Of a DNA stretch of 64,000 nucleotides, positions 1 to 12,659 are shown piece after piece. Origin of the DNA: Ampullaceana balthica. Taxonomy: Eukaryota; Mollusca; Gastropoda; Lymnaeidae. Below the pieces are notes generated by a model. The model searched no databases, was not told where the DNA came from, and saw nothing but the letters and a program-made list of their open reading frames with translations. The stretch lies in NCBI GenBank assembly GCA_944989445.1, contig CALYLW010000012.1, forward strand, positions 723,001-787,000, written 5' to 3'. A program made the translations under genes and the position numbers. Numbering within the stretch: the stretch's first letter is position 1; each line of letters opens with the position of its first letter.

Positions 1-282
1 TTTAAATAGTTCCTCATTTTTTCGTTCAATTTCAGTGTTAATGTCTGATATACGTCTCTCATAGTGTGGCGTGACATTGGATTGTGTTTTATTAGTTGTC
101 GAAGTAATGAATTATTTGGATCTACTATTGACTATTGAAATTCTCTCATCGATATTCTACTTAATAAATTCCCCATCAGAATAAGGTCGTTTAGCATGAG
201 AAATATTCCAAGTGATGGCATAACTTGACCCAGTTGTAGTGACACCTTCTTTGCTGAAAACAGAAAGTAGTGTCTGCTGCTT

Positions 283-421
283 ACACATTCCAGCAAGCTG
301 ACACATTCCAGCAAGCTGACACATTCCAGCAAGCTGACACATTCCAGCAGGCTGACACATTCCAGCAAGCTGACACATTCCAGCAAGCTGACACATTCCA
401 GCAAGCTGACACATTCCAGCT
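283..421. repeat. 18-bp minisatellite, about 7.7 copies
   Basis: The unit ACACATTCCAGCAAGCTG repeats head to tail from 283, with one A-to-G variant in the fourth copy and a partial last copy. The unit is a multiple of three, so both strands stay open through it; these open frames are by-products of the repeat and not genes. Confidence 0.95.
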
Positions 422-1009
422 TCTTAATTCAGATTGCACTGGATACCGTGACGCAAACTCATCATGACTTTTTTCATGGTGTCCCTTTAAACTGCTAGCT
501 TTGCAATGTGCTAGCGGTGTTTGACAGATGAGGCCAATAGACTTACAACAGTCTTTTTTGACAAATGCAAAGTCCTGTTCCCATCCTGGTAGAAAACTTC
601 TGTCTTCTCTGCACTACTTTTTCAAGGCTGGAATGAAACTTTTTTGAGAGTGAAATAACGTATTGATATCATTGAGCCTATGAATATTATTTAGATATTA
701 ATACAATTAAATAATGGTTTACATGGCTGGACTAAATATATATATTTCTTTTATTATTTGTTAAAAGTTAAACGTATTAGTTTAACTGAAGCCTGAGCCT
801 AAATGATAATGACAATGATTTTAAATAATAAGCAGATGTGCCTATTCATTAAAAAAATAATTTTACATATATATATTACTCCCAATGCAAAATAAGATAT
901 ACAAGTAGTTTTGTTTTTATTGTAAGTTAAGCACAATTAGTTCGAACTCTGAATGAAAGGTTAACAGTTTGGTGAGTAAAGCCAAGAACTGCACCAATTG
1001 CACTTTACC
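422..1009. other. unannotated AT-rich stretch
   Basis: I see no coding signal, RNA gene or clear repeat here. It ends in the pentanucleotide tail of the SINE that follows. Confidence 0.6.
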
Positions 1010-1296
1010 TTATCTTATCTTATATATATAGACGCTCCTTCTATGCAGAAGATAGTTGCGTCCACAGACCATGACAGATGATCTGTTGGCAAGTGATGCA
1101 GCATTCACAGGCCACGGCTTTGTGGGTTCCACGCATTACCCAGCCGCCTAACTATACTTCAGTTAGGTACCCATTCGGAGCGGGGTGACCCAGGAACGCC
1201 CTAGGCCCCGGGAACCAACCCTTGCCTTCGCACGGATTCGAACCCGTGACCATCGGTACGACAGTCCAGTGCGCTGCCACTCGACCACCGCGCGCC
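1010..1296 (-). mobile_element. tRNA-derived SINE (copy 1, LINE-A-type tail)
   Basis: Read on the minus strand the element starts near 1296 with a tRNA-like head. An A-box-like TGGTCGAGTGG lies at 1287-1277 and a B-box-like GGTTCGAATCC at 1244-1234. A central domain follows, shared with the SINEs at 20054 and 47316. The 3' end (about 1062-1031) matches the 3' end of LINE-A at 22785-22815 and runs into a TAAGA-type microsatellite. SINEs of this build are transcribed by RNA polymerase III and mobilised by a partner LINE. I found no clean target duplication. Confidence 0.85.
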
Positions 1297-1621
1297 AGTT
1301 ATCAGAAATTATTGTTGTTCCCGGAAGTATATCAACCGTGGTAATAAGTATAAATGCCGTGTCATTCGGAGCTAAAAAAATTGATAGAATTGATAACATT
1401 TCTGTAATATTTTATTCCGTTGAATCAACCCACAAGCACCCGAATGCGTTGTCAAACGATGATGACAATAATCAAACATAAGCTCACATAATTATAGTAT
1501 AAACATTAATTTAAACTTTCACATTCTTTGGACAGAAATTATCAGCATGCGATATTAAACACACACATGTACTTAATAGATTCGGTAGACAAAAATTGTA
1601 GTAAAACTGCGATCGTCTAAC
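1297..1621. other. unannotated stretch
   Basis: Nothing recognisable was seen. The open frame running out of the SINE is not supported as a gene. Confidence 0.5.
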
Positions 1622-1622
1622 A

Positions 1623-1981
1623 CATGGGTCTCAAACACGTGGCACGCGGGCAGCATGCGGCCCACCAAGGGTGTTATTTTTGTGGCCCGCCAGTAAGCTA
1701 ATAAAAATGTACTATCCGTGAAATTTAGACAAATGTATTATGTTTTCTGTTTTGTTTCTGTTTTTGTTTGTTAAAAATAATAATGATAGTTAATTTGATA
1801 TAATTGTTTGTGTCTAAATTGTAAATCTTCAATTATTAGTGATAAGTAGTAAAATGATTTAAGATGTATGAAATGTATTTTTTTTCCTTACTCGGGTCGA
1901 GTTGCAAAAGGAGATTGTGGCCCTAGAGACATCTCTTGGGTGATGAAATGACACATGTCTTCATTCGAGTTTGAAACTTTT
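1623..1981. mobile_element. possible decayed hAT-like element
   Basis: The left end reads CATGGGTCTCAAACACGTGG and the right end contains GAGTTTGAAAC, a partly inverted match of the kind seen at hAT termini. The flanks GTCTAACA and GTCTAAGT agree at six of eight positions and could be a decayed 8-bp target duplication. There is no transposase. Confidence 0.4.
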
Positions 1982-2261
1982 GGTCTAAGTCTAACGGTTG
2001 TTCTTACAAAAAAATCAATCAATCAATCTATAAAAAATATTTGAAAAATATAAATAAAATTTTAAAATGTAACAGTATGGTCAAAATAAAAAAATTCTAG
2101 GGGATAAAAGCTTAAAAAATAACATAAAAAGGAAATCTCTCTGACTATACAAAAACTAAGCTTGCAGTTCTGAAACAATTATTATTTCTCTTTGTTGTCA
2201 AATGGCAACATTGTGCAATCAATTGCTTACCATCTGGCTCGGACTAACAGAATGGATAGTA

Positions 2262-2444
2262 CCAATGTCCCCTCTAATGTTCGTTGGTCCGTGTGCAAAT
2301 TAAAATAAAACCTGTGTGCAAAGTTGCACACCATCCATTTTTAATTTGCAATATTTTAAAAAATTTGCTGCGCATTAATTATAAACTGCTGCACCCCCCG
2401 CGCCGTTTACATATCTGCGCGGCGTGCAGCTTAAAGGGACCATT
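2262..2444. mobile_element. hAT-like MITE with 8-bp target duplication
   Basis: A 183-bp element is flanked by perfect direct repeats GGATAGTA at 2254-2261 and 2445-2452. Its ends are imperfect inverted repeats (AATGTCCCCTCTAA on the left, TTAAAGGGACCATT on the right). An 8-bp duplication and short inverted ends are typical of hAT transposons. The element is too short to encode a transposase, so it would be non-autonomous. Confidence 0.7.
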
Positions 2445-2452
2445 GGATAGTA

Positions 2453-3000
2453 TGATGATTAAATTATATCGGTGGATGTCTACTGTGGAACAGTGTGCTG
2501 CTTAAATGAATGGTGGTCGACTCTGTACTGCTGGATTGTATTCTAATAACTTGCATAATGTCGGAGGAAATAATAATTTAAATTAATTTGTTTACAGGTA
2601 GATACTTAAGGAGGCGACTTTTTGAAGGTTGATTATATAACGTGGAAATAGTCTCCAATTAATAACTGTAAACTCGTGGATTATTTGTAGGGAGATATTC
2701 AGTTGTGGACTTTATATATGTGAATTAATTAGCATACAGTGGTACATTTTAGAGGTAGTGTTAGATCATAATACTCGACTTAAAATTAGACTTAATGCAA
2801 GAGAGTAGCAGGATTTTTCTTAAATTTTTTTTTAAAAAGCTAATAATCATTATAAATTATAAATTCTCGCGCACCACCCTTAGTTCTTTTGAGACAACAA
2901 TCAGTCGGCTTCCTAGATTAAGCCGCACTCATTTCTCGGCCATATTTGTACACTCCGACATTTTAAAAAATTCATTCATATTCTTGTACTCAGGCATATA
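2453..3000. other. unannotated stretch
   Basis: AT-rich DNA with no coding or repeat signal that I can support. Confidence 0.5.
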
Positions 3001-4189
3001 TCCTATATAATAAAAGGCAAGTTTCTGTCCGTTCTGTCCGGTCATCTATAGCGATTGGTCCATCAAACACATATGACTCCTACAGCCAATCATATTGAAC
3101 ACGTTTACGCGGATGCTCAAAACGTGTTATTTTTGGTGCAGTATTTCTTCCAAGACTTTATTTTGAGTTATGCGCGTTGGGATTATATTCAAAAGCTCTT
3201 TTTTTACGAGTTATTTATTTTAACCAAAATGAATAGTTATTTTTACGCGATGCACATGTAATGCCGGTCGAGACGGCTGTTGGAGGGGAGTTACAACGTG
3301 CCACCGAACAGTGGCGGAACGTCCTTGGACGGGCTTTGTTGCTCGTAATATAATAAAAGCCCAAGTCACTGACTCCGTAACGCTGAGGACATAGTACAAC
3401 AGTCCATAGCAGTTCATAAAAAAACGTTTCTGACTATAATTCCTTTACATACGAGACATAAATAAAAGAATGTTCATTATAATACGCAGCGCAAGACAAT
3501 CCAAAAGTACACAATTTTAGCTATGCCTCGTAAAACATGTTTAATATAATGTGCACCGATCGGGAATATATTTTTAAAAAGTATTGTCAATATAATACGC
3601 ACTGAATCGCGCAAGAGGAAAGTATTAAAAAGGTCGTTCAATATAATACGCACCGCGACACTCTATCTCAAAAATTAACATAATGCATAGAGATACATAA
3701 AATAATCGAAAAATTCAATAATTTAAATACTGTACATGCGATCGATCTAAAATTTTGATACATAATTTTTATCATCGGCATGAAATAGCCTACAAAATTT
3801 CAGCTTGCTAGAATACGAAGAAGTTGGAAATAAATCGATCCAAATCTTTTTCGTCAAGCAAACAATCAAGCAAGGGCTCAAACAGACACCACAAGTTAAT
3901 ATAAAGGATTTCAAAAAAATAAAGGTATCATTTTGTTTCGAAACGCTGAGGTACATAGTACAACAGTCCATAGCAGTTAAAAAAAGAAAGGTATTATTTT
4001 GGTTTCGAGATTAACAGAGCGTGTGGTGTTTCTTGCCGTAAAATATTATTTGACGTTAATAACACAAACGCTTGTAAAAATACTTTTCGTACATTTAAGG
4101 AATTTTTAATATTTCGTATTTATCAAACAAGGATAAGTTACTTCGGCTTTTGAAAAAAAGTTGGCGCTTCGGCGCGCTACAACCCCTAG
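3001..4189 (+). mobile_element. non-autonomous Helitron A
   Basis: The proposed 5' end is TCCTATATAATAAAAGGCAA at 3001, preceded by A. The 3' end is a GGCGCTTCGGCGC hairpin near 4163-4175 followed by CTAG at 4186-4189 and a host T. A 5' TC, a 3' CTRR with upstream hairpin, and insertion between A and T are Helitron hallmarks. The segment before the 3' hairpin (near 4110-4160) closely matches those of the Helitrons ending at 13217 and 20667. It carries a dispersed-repeat copy at 3421-3932, bracketed by two copies of a 35-bp Helitron motif (near 3381 and 3943). No Rep/helicase is present. The 5' boundary is less certain than the 3' one. Confidence 0.7.
3421..3932 (+). mobile_element. dispersed short element D-family, copy 1
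   Basis: It begins with GTTTCTGACTATAATTCC and ends with GTTAATATAAAGGATTTC. Inside are spaced repeats of a motif like AATATAATACGCACCG and, near the 3' side, a hairpin made of GAAATTTTGAT-like and CAAAATTTCAG arms. The same architecture recurs at 13635, 15235, 16138, 36528, 50262 and 50759. It encodes no protein. The class is unknown; the ends hold a short inverted match (AAATCCTTTAT). Confidence 0.7.
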
Positions 4190-5589
4190 TATTTCTATTA
4201 AAAACCAAAGTCATTTTGTGCAGTGCAGATAAAATACCACATCGTAAGACGTGGTTTTTAATTACGGTAAGAATTTGACCTGGTATGTGGGCGAGCAACA
4301 CTGTAAGTGGTAGTGCGACCTGGTGTAAAATTGAATTAACATTAAAGTGATTCCTTCAGAATTATGCGTATGATCTTCTCATCCGGGGGGTAAGACTACG
4401 TCACAGTGGTTGAAGATTAACGCCCTTGAACAAGTCACATTCATTGTTAAAACATTAGAAAAATATTCCACAGGATGATTGTATTTTTAGCTCTGGGTCC
4501 GTCGTTACCATAAAATCATCTCGTTAGAACAAATATAACAGAAATGAACAGCCAACATGTTGCAGCTTTAACGTGTACTGCCAAAACTCTAAGACAACGA
4601 CGCGTCAACTTTTCATAAAATAAATTTAATTGACAAAACAATTTCTAGTTATAGGATTCATCTTTACAGAATTAAGATGTTTGTTACACCACTTTGAACT
4701 TTGAAATCTTTAAAAAGACCCAAAAACAAAAACAAAATATATATAAAATTTGTTAACTACCTTCTAGAAAAAATGTCTTGCCCCAAACTTGAAGAGGTGT
4801 TTCTCAAAAAGAAAATAATTGAAAACATTTGCAGCCTATATATTTTCTTGCTGGCGTAGATTTGATTGAGTGACTGTCATTTTCATTACAGAATCATTTT
4901 TTTAAAAAAAACTTATCATCATCATTTTTCTTTTCAGATGCTCGCTGAAGATTTACCACGAAAATAGCTCCGAGAATAATCAAATGTCTGAAATTATTTT
5001 TTAAATACTGCTGGTGAACATTCCAAGTTTATTGCTTTCCTTCTGTCTCCCTTCGTAGATTGAAACTAATACATTTATTGAGGTCCTAAAATAACAGATT
5101 CCAAAAATGTGGATATTAAATTCTTGCTATCTTTGAAACCATACCTAAATTGACATTTTGTTGTTCGTTATTTTATGCTTTAAAGGGATATGAAGGCGCC
5201 TCACCTGAATATGTACCAAACCAGAAATAATTATTTTTAGTATTTAACATGTACACAATTCAGATTTCCTCTCATTAGGACTTTAAATATTCAAATTCTC
5301 ATTAAAATATTCATACACTTTAGGAATTACATTTAACGATTTGAAAATTTCCATCAGTTTCTCGATCTATTTATTCTCATTAAAAAATCATGGGTAAATC
5401 TTATTTGTAATATTCATTGTACAAACATTCTACAAAAAAAATTTGACAAATTAGTCTTACCCAAGATAATTTTAATTGTGAATAAATAGATCAATAAACA
5501 AATGGAAAGTTTAACGCAATAATGTTTTTTAAGGTGTTTCTTTTCTTTATACTGTTTTTTTTCCTTAACGTTCTTAAAGAGTATATGGT
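4190..5589. other. unannotated AT-rich stretch
   Basis: Between Helitron A and LINE-B copy 1 I see no gene, RNA or repeat that can be supported; only short spurious open frames. Confidence 0.5.
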
Positions 5590-6690
5590 TTTAGTTTTCT
5601 AATCTAGAACTAGTGAGATCGGGACCAAGGAATGTGGATAATAATCTGAAGAGTAAAATGATGTCCAGCGTTGATAAATTTTCCAGTGCGTTCTCTAACT
5701 ATGGAATCACCATCAGCACAAAGAAGACAGAAGTTCTATACCAGCCGGCCCCAGACAAATCTTATACTGAGCCTAATATAATCAACAATTGCAACAAAAT
5801 CAACACAGTGAGCCGCTTTACTTATCTTGGCAGCACACTGTCTTAGAATGTCAACATTGATGACTGAACGTGAGAATCTCCAAGGCCAGTGCAGCATTCG
5901 GCAGATTTAATGACAGTGACTAAAACAGAAGGGGAATCAGCACCCAAACAAAACTAAAAGTATACAGAGCTGTACTGCTCCCCACATTATTTTATGGATC
6001 TGAAACTTGGACCGTATACCAACGCCCTGCGAGGTTGCTGAACCACTTCAATACCTAAAGCCTAAGAAAAATCCCCAATATAAAATGGCAGGAAAAAGTT
6101 CCAGACATCGAAGTATTAGCAAGGTCAGGACTACCTTGCATCAACACTACTCTCATGCAGTGACAACTACACTGGACGGGGCATGTAGTGCGCATGCCCG
6201 ACCATCGCCTCCCCAAGAGGCTCTTCTATGGCGAGCTTACTGAAGGGCATAGATCGCGCAGAGGCTCACGTAAGCGCTACAAGGATACACTTAAAACTGC
6301 TCTAAAGGCCTTTGACATTACACATGACTCCTGGGAGGCAGCAGCCAGTGACCGAGCCCCACTTGCGCACTATGATACGGAATGGCGCAGCTATCTGTGA
6401 GGCTTATAGACAACAGGCTGCCCAGACCAAACGTCAAGCCAGGAAGGACCGTATCCAAAACCCTCCTGAAGGGATCACATCCATCTCTTGTCCGATAAGC
6501 GCACGCAAATGTCGTGCCAGAATAGGGTTAATAAGCCACCAGAGGACACACGTGTCGGCCTCCCACATGCAGGCCAAATATGATGAGAGTGGTCATTGTC
6601 GACTACGACGGACGAACAACAAAATGATGACCAAATGATGTGGTTCGCCAGTGAAAATGATGAGCTAAGTTATAATAGTACGACTTTTAC
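5590..6690 (+). mobile_element. LINE-B copy 1: decayed 3' half of a non-LTR retrotransposon
   Basis: Conceptual translation in shifting frames gives the end of a LINE reverse-transcriptase ORF. Pieces include ISTKKTEVLYQPAP and FTYLGSTLS near 5715-5844, [20 protein letters not shown] near 5955-6015, MPDHRLPKRLFYGELTEGHR near 6191-6250, then a C-terminal tail with a RIGLISHQRTH zinc-finger-like end near 6510-6545. Stops and frameshifts interrupt it repeatedly, so it is a dead copy. The part upstream of the late RT region is missing. The phrases are typical of metazoan LINEs, but I cannot assign the clade. LINE-B copy 2 at 8940-9710 is the same family. Confidence 0.85.
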
Positions 6691-8939
6691 CCGAAAAAAA
6701 ATTAAAGTATTATAAAATGGTCAATAATACAATGTTCTGTACCCAAGAATAACAGCTTGGTCTGAAAGGCAGTTTACGTGAGTTCAAAACTTATAGAAAG
6801 GAAAACAGACGCTTTACACTTAAAATCAAATGCCTTTTAACAGACAAAATGCACAACAAAAATATTAGCGTCATTTATTGATTCATTTGTTTAGGCTAAC
6901 CTTTTATCAAAACTTACACATATATCCTAAGATGGCTAATCAATAGTATTTATACATATGTCAATCTCAGCATAAACGTCGCCACTGCATAACATCAATG
7001 TCAAACGATGACAACGTAAATCAGGTAGATGACTTTTTAAAGGTTTTATTGCCAAAGAAAGTTTTAATCAGTTACAATCCAAATTTTTTTATTAACCAAT
7101 AAATTATAAAATTTCTTTCAATCTTTAAAACGCACTTGTTTCAATAACATTTTTAAAAAAATTCTTAAGGCAGGAAGTATTTAAAGTCGAAGAAACTCCA
7201 AGTGTGGCATTTGCAGTCGTTAATTGAGAAAAAGAATAAGTTTTTTTTTAAAATTGAAAAATAAAAATAACATGATTTTAGCTTGTTAGTAAGGTTTCGT
7301 TCTAAGCATATAGTTATATTCATATGATAGAAGACTGACAAATAATAACAGAGTACCTTTCAAAACGTATAATAATAGGCGTCCAATGCCCCGTGCTTGG
7401 TTACGGGTAAACACAGTAAAATCAAGAAATATTTTCTTGTAATGGTCTCATCCTCCCCAGAAATCAACGAATAATTCCAAATACAAGAACGGATCTCTGT
7501 AAAGTAGTAACGAAACACACACGGGCAGATACTTATTTCAGTTAAACTTTCTTTATTTTTCTTTATTATTTTTTTTTAAATATTCCTGAGACATCAAATA
7601 TTTTTTCACAGTAGCCATTTTTTATAAGTTAACTATCTTTCAAAAATGAAATTATTCTCTTAGACCTTAACATAAAAAGATAACATAAAAAAGGCTTCAG
7701 ATTTCAAATTCGGGTGATAGAAACTCAACAATTAGTACCTTCACTGACACCTCAATACCGCTGTATAAAATTACTCTAATAAAAACCATAACAGCTTGAC
7801 ATCGTGTTGTTTGTGTTTAGCTTTTACAGATGACGCACATTTCAGGAGCTAGAACCAATAAATCACGTAATTTTGTCGCCTCGTCATCTTGTCGTTTTGT
7901 CACTTGTTATTTCGTCGTATTGCCTGGATACCAAAAATAAAAAAAGGCCGTCCATTAGCCTCAATCATACGCAAGTGCATATTAGCGCTTCATTTTATTT
8001 CTAGTTCTTCGGTTCAGTCAATGAATCAATGGTCCCTAAACGTTCATGTGTATTGTTGTATCCTCTCAGAGGCGTAGCGCGGGTGTGTGCAACCCGGGGC
8101 AGAATACAGGTTTGCAGATGCCCCCGCTAACCGCCCTCCCCACAACCAGAAAAAAAAATTGTGAAATAATTATGTGACTCTCAAGTCTTGTAATAAATTC
8201 CGTGCTATGTGACCCGCAACACGAACACTTGCGTGAAAATAACACATGGTAAACCCCATTCTTTCCCGATTTTAGATTCAAGTCCGTGAGTGAAACGTCT
8301 CGAAGGTATACTTCGTGTTATAGAGTCAGAAGCAGACAATCACTGTTGACTGAAACAAATAGAAACGTGAAACCGGCCAATCAAAGTCCATTGAAAAGAA
8401 GGGTACAAAAACCAGTGGAGCCAAATAATTGTTCTCCTTTGCACATTCCGACCTGGAAATCTGATCACCCACTGTTATCACACATTATCTCGGAAAGCTC
8501 CCCCAACAGCTTCGCACGGCAAAAATCGGCAATTCCAGGGTCAGTCAGGGTAAACCATTAGTTTCACTTGAATTTTGTACATTTGTGTAATTATATTTAA
8601 TATGTTTAATTCACAAGAGAAGCCGTGCTATCCATCTTTCATTATCAGGATACAGTTAGCATTCCACGTCATAAGTCTCGTCGTGCGTGGCCACCTGCCA
8701 AATATCTAAAAAATAACGACTTATAGATTTTATTGTATGGACACTACACGCCTACATCCAATAGAATCTATGTCGCTGCTTGGGTTTTAAATTATTTTAT
8801 GAATTTATTTCATCAATTGTATTATTCCATGAACCCACTTGTCCGGTGCTATCCCAATAGGCATGAACCAGCGGTGGTAGGGACTTTGTATTAAGTTGTA
8901 TTCATGCTCAATGTCATTTTACCCTTACGACGCCTCATT
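6691..8939. other. unannotated stretch with a short TTGTCGTTTTGTC-type repeat
   Basis: No gene is supported. Around 7875-7920 there is a degenerate run of TTGTCGTTTTGTCAC-like units; the reverse complement of the same repeat occurs at 25497-25610. The open frame at 8286-8561 has no recognisable motif or splice context. Confidence 0.5.
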
Positions 8940-9710
8940 CTGAATGCTTGGTCGTTGGAAGAAGGAAATATCTAAAGACGTAGCCGACAGAAAGTTTTAC
9001 ATTATAATTTTATTCAGCGTCTGGAACAGAAGGGGGAAACATTACCCAAACGAAACTAAAAGTATACAGAGCTGTAATGCTCACTACCTTACTGTACGCA
9101 TGTGAAACTTGGACCGTATACCAACGCCATGCGAGGTTGCTGAATCACTTCCACACCAAAACCCTGAGAAAAAGTATCAACATAAAATGGCAGGAAAAAG
9201 TTCCAGACACCGAAATATTAGCCAGATCAGGAGTACCCAGCATCAACACTAGGCTTATGCAGAACCAACTACTGTAGGTGGGCATGTAGTGCGCATGCCC
9301 GACCATCGCCTCCCGAAGAGGCTATTCTATGGTGAGCTTATTGAAGGGCATAGAGAACGCGGAAGTCCACATAAGCGCTACTTAAAACTGCTCTAAAGGC
9401 CTTTGACATTGGACATGACTCCTGGGAGGCAGCAGCCAGTTACCGAGCCCTTTGGCGCTCGATGACACGAAATGGCACAGCTGTCTGTGGGGCTAACAGG
9501 CCGCCAAGACCAAACGTCAAGCCAGGAAGGACCGTGTACAAAACCATCTTGAAGGGATCCCATCCATCTCTTGTCCGACACGCGGTCGCAGATTTCGTGC
9601 GAGAAAAGAGCCAATAAGCCACCAGAGGACACACGTTGCGGCCTAGCACCGGACTGATCTGATGAGAATGGTCATCATCCACTACGACGAACAACAAACA
9701 GTTTCTGCTA
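8940..9710 (+). mobile_element. LINE-B copy 2: decayed 3' end of a non-LTR retrotransposon
   Basis: The same protein phrases as in copy 1 appear near 9050-9280 ([20 protein letters not shown], then NIKWQEKVPDTEILARSGVP) and near 9297-9460 (MPDHRLPKRLFYGELIEGHR-like, in shifted frames), ending in the same SHQRTH region near 9612. Copy 2 starts further into the ORF than copy 1 and also has deletions relative to it. It is a non-functional, 5'-truncated copy. Confidence 0.85.
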
Positions 9711-12659
9711 ATGAAGCCCCCGCATCTTTTTTCTATTGTTACACATATTTATACAATTAAACGAAACAGCCTGCTGTTTTTGCAGGATTTAGTTAGTTTG
9801 TTTTTTTAATTATATTTTTTTATTTTTACCAAATTATGAACTACGAAGAAAACCTTATCATATTTCGTATTAATCAGGTTTTATTTTCGTGCCAGTTAAT
9901 CAACGCGCGCAATATCTGAAAATATTATTGGTACTTACTGATTTGTATAACTACCTTTAAAAATGTCAGATGTATGTATTTTTAATGAAACAAACACCAC
10001 TTGAATATTGAAAAAACCAATGAACATAGCACAATTTTATTGCCAATTAAACGAAATATGTAAACACAAGTTAAATAATAATCATAGTCTTGTCAGAGAC
10101 CATCTATTTGCTAACAAAAGAAACTCGCTTGTTTACATTTAATTTAAAACACAAACACATACATATACATAGGTTATTTATAAATTAAAGATATACATTA
10201 CAAAGAAAATTTAAAATTATTAATATTCTTGTGCGAAATTGGTGTGCCACCTTCCTCGTGTCGCGGCAAAAGTGAATGTATCCTCATTTTTACAACAGAA
10301 ATGACGTGAATTCACTTACACAATACACAAGGGCTATATAATTATTCACCCACCAAAGCAAGAAGATTTTAATAATAAGAATATCCCAAATAGTTATTTT
10401 TAGAAGTAACATTAGAAAGATAAGTGAGAAATGATAGATGAAGCACAATTTAAATAAATCAAATAAGTGTGAATTTGAATTATTTTAATATTATTATTTA
10501 AGCAGTACAGTATTTTTTTAAATCTAAATTTAGAGGAAAATTATGCAATTGAAGTTCATTTTTGTACTCATATTCAACATATTTGTTCTTGATATATGGT
10601 GATCTAGTTGCTCTACACTAGCCTACACTGTTTTCTATGTTTAGTGTAAAAAAAAGTAAAGGCCGTTGATGGCCGAACAATTCATAAATCATATTCGTCA
10701 TGAAATGTTGTTGGGGGACCATGAACGTACCACACTACTGTAGATTATGTGGTGTTGAATACAACTTTTAGTCAGGTCATGGCCCACACTACTGTAGAAA
10801 TTAGGTGGTGTTCCATACAACTTTTAGTCAGGTCATGGCTCATTCCAAATATAATCAGTTTATGATGGCCCCATGACATGTGTCAGTGATGACAGCCTGA
10901 CGGTCTTAAGAAATCACTGGCTGTTTTTAATACTGTTTCATAATTAAATCACGCGAGATGTTGTTTTGACAGCCTCCACAGCATTCTGGGAATTTCGTCC
11001 TCTCTTCTTTGTGGGCTCTAACACTGCTCCCGGAAATGTTTGTAGTTGCTACGGGAACTCGGGATGAGAGGAGCATCGAGGAGTCTGTCAGCACGTAAAT
11101 CAGGAGCACGTTTAACGATGAATGTGTGTTCTTGACACAGAGAAATAGAGACAGAAAAAAAGTTTATAAAAGCTAAGTTATTTACAGCAAGAGTTTGATA
11201 GTCAAATTTTCGGCAAAGTCCCCAAAAACAATTTTATATCATTTACCTTTTTTAACATACCATTTAAATATAGAAATTAATTTTAAAACATATTTTAAAC
11301 TATTATCTATAATTATTTGTTTTTTCTTCATTATGAAGTTTCGAGGCACATTAGTTAATTTTATATCTAAGAGGCTTTAAACATTGTGGGAAAAACGTAA
11401 ATTGCTATTAAAATTTATTAAGTTAAGAAAGACTCGAAAGAAAAACTGGTACACAGAGAATTTTAGGATTTAACTAGGACAGAGATGGAATTCAAATATT
11501 TCTGCCTCTGTTTTTGTTTTTAAAACTATTAAATACTAATTTCTTTTAGTAACATTTTTTAAATTATGCTTGCTAATTATTTTATTTTACAGTACGTTTT
11601 TAGGAGGAGGACGCATTCAACAATAAAAAATAACTTTATAATTTTTTTCTTTTTTTAAATTTTGTGTTTCTAGTTATCGGGTCATTTTTGTAAAGTACAC
11701 ATCTTTGACAGTTATGTAAACTTATTTTTCTTTTAAAGCATTAAAGGTTTATTAAACCAAAGGTAATACTCAGTCTACGTGGGCAAGCATATATTATTTT
11801 TTAATCTTGAAAGGAATAGTCCGTAACCTTCCCCCACCCCCGTCGAATGGACGAATTTTAAGATGCTGTTAAACATATCACAGGAGAAACAAGTACACTA
11901 TCACATAAATAATGTTTATTAAGTTAAAATATCATTACAGATTAAGAGCCCTTTTAAATACTCCAGCACATATGCAATTCTAAAAAAAATATTAAACACA
12001 AATAAATCTGTAAGTGTTGGTTGAAAAATAAAATTTAGTTCCTAAAAAGTTTTATTTTGCGTTTAAAAAAAATGGATTTAATGAAAATTTCAAAAGACTC
12101 AAAGGGTCAATGTAAAATGATTGGGAACCCCTTAACTCATTAACTGTATCTGCGTTTTCGTTCGTCACAAAAAATTGAGAATGACCATTAGGTGCACCAA
12201 ATGACCACTACCAAACAATACATTGAAAAAGAAAATCCACATTCAATTTAACTAGTTAAATTAAAACCAGTATCTCATGTGACACCGTTTTAAAATTCGT
12301 GTTTGAAAACAAATATTTTTTTTTATTTAAAAGAGACATAGAAGAAAGTCAAAAGGTAGCTAAATGCATTACATACTTGAGTACGTATACTGTCTTTAAA
12401 CACTATAATTAATAATTATTAGTATTATATTTCTACACGCTCAAACATTCTCACATCATTACACGTATTCACAATCTCATCCCTAAACGCATCCACTTTA
12501 TCATATCACTGCATACATCCACATCTTCACGTCATCTGTATGCCTGAAGACTGATTTTGCTGTGTATATAAACGAGGCCATCAGCACTTTCAATATACAT
12601 AACTCCCATTGTCTGTATGTATGGATGTAATTATAATGCTGTTATGTGGCGCTGCGATT
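9711..12659. other. long AT-rich unannotated stretch
   Basis: About 2.9 kb without a supported gene. The only structure I noticed is an approximately 60-bp tandem duplication at 10728-10848, which shares CACACTACTGTAGA and TACAACTTTTAGTCAGGTCA in each copy. Confidence 0.5.
10728..10848. repeat. tandem duplication, about 60-bp unit, two copies
   Basis: Two adjacent copies share CACACTACTGTAGA, a GTGGTGTT block and TACAACTTTTAGTCAGGTCA with a few differences. There is no open frame of note. Confidence 0.8.

Noticed and set aside
1185..1481. Frame starting in the SINE
   Set aside because: The first half is antisense SINE sequence; the second half has no support.
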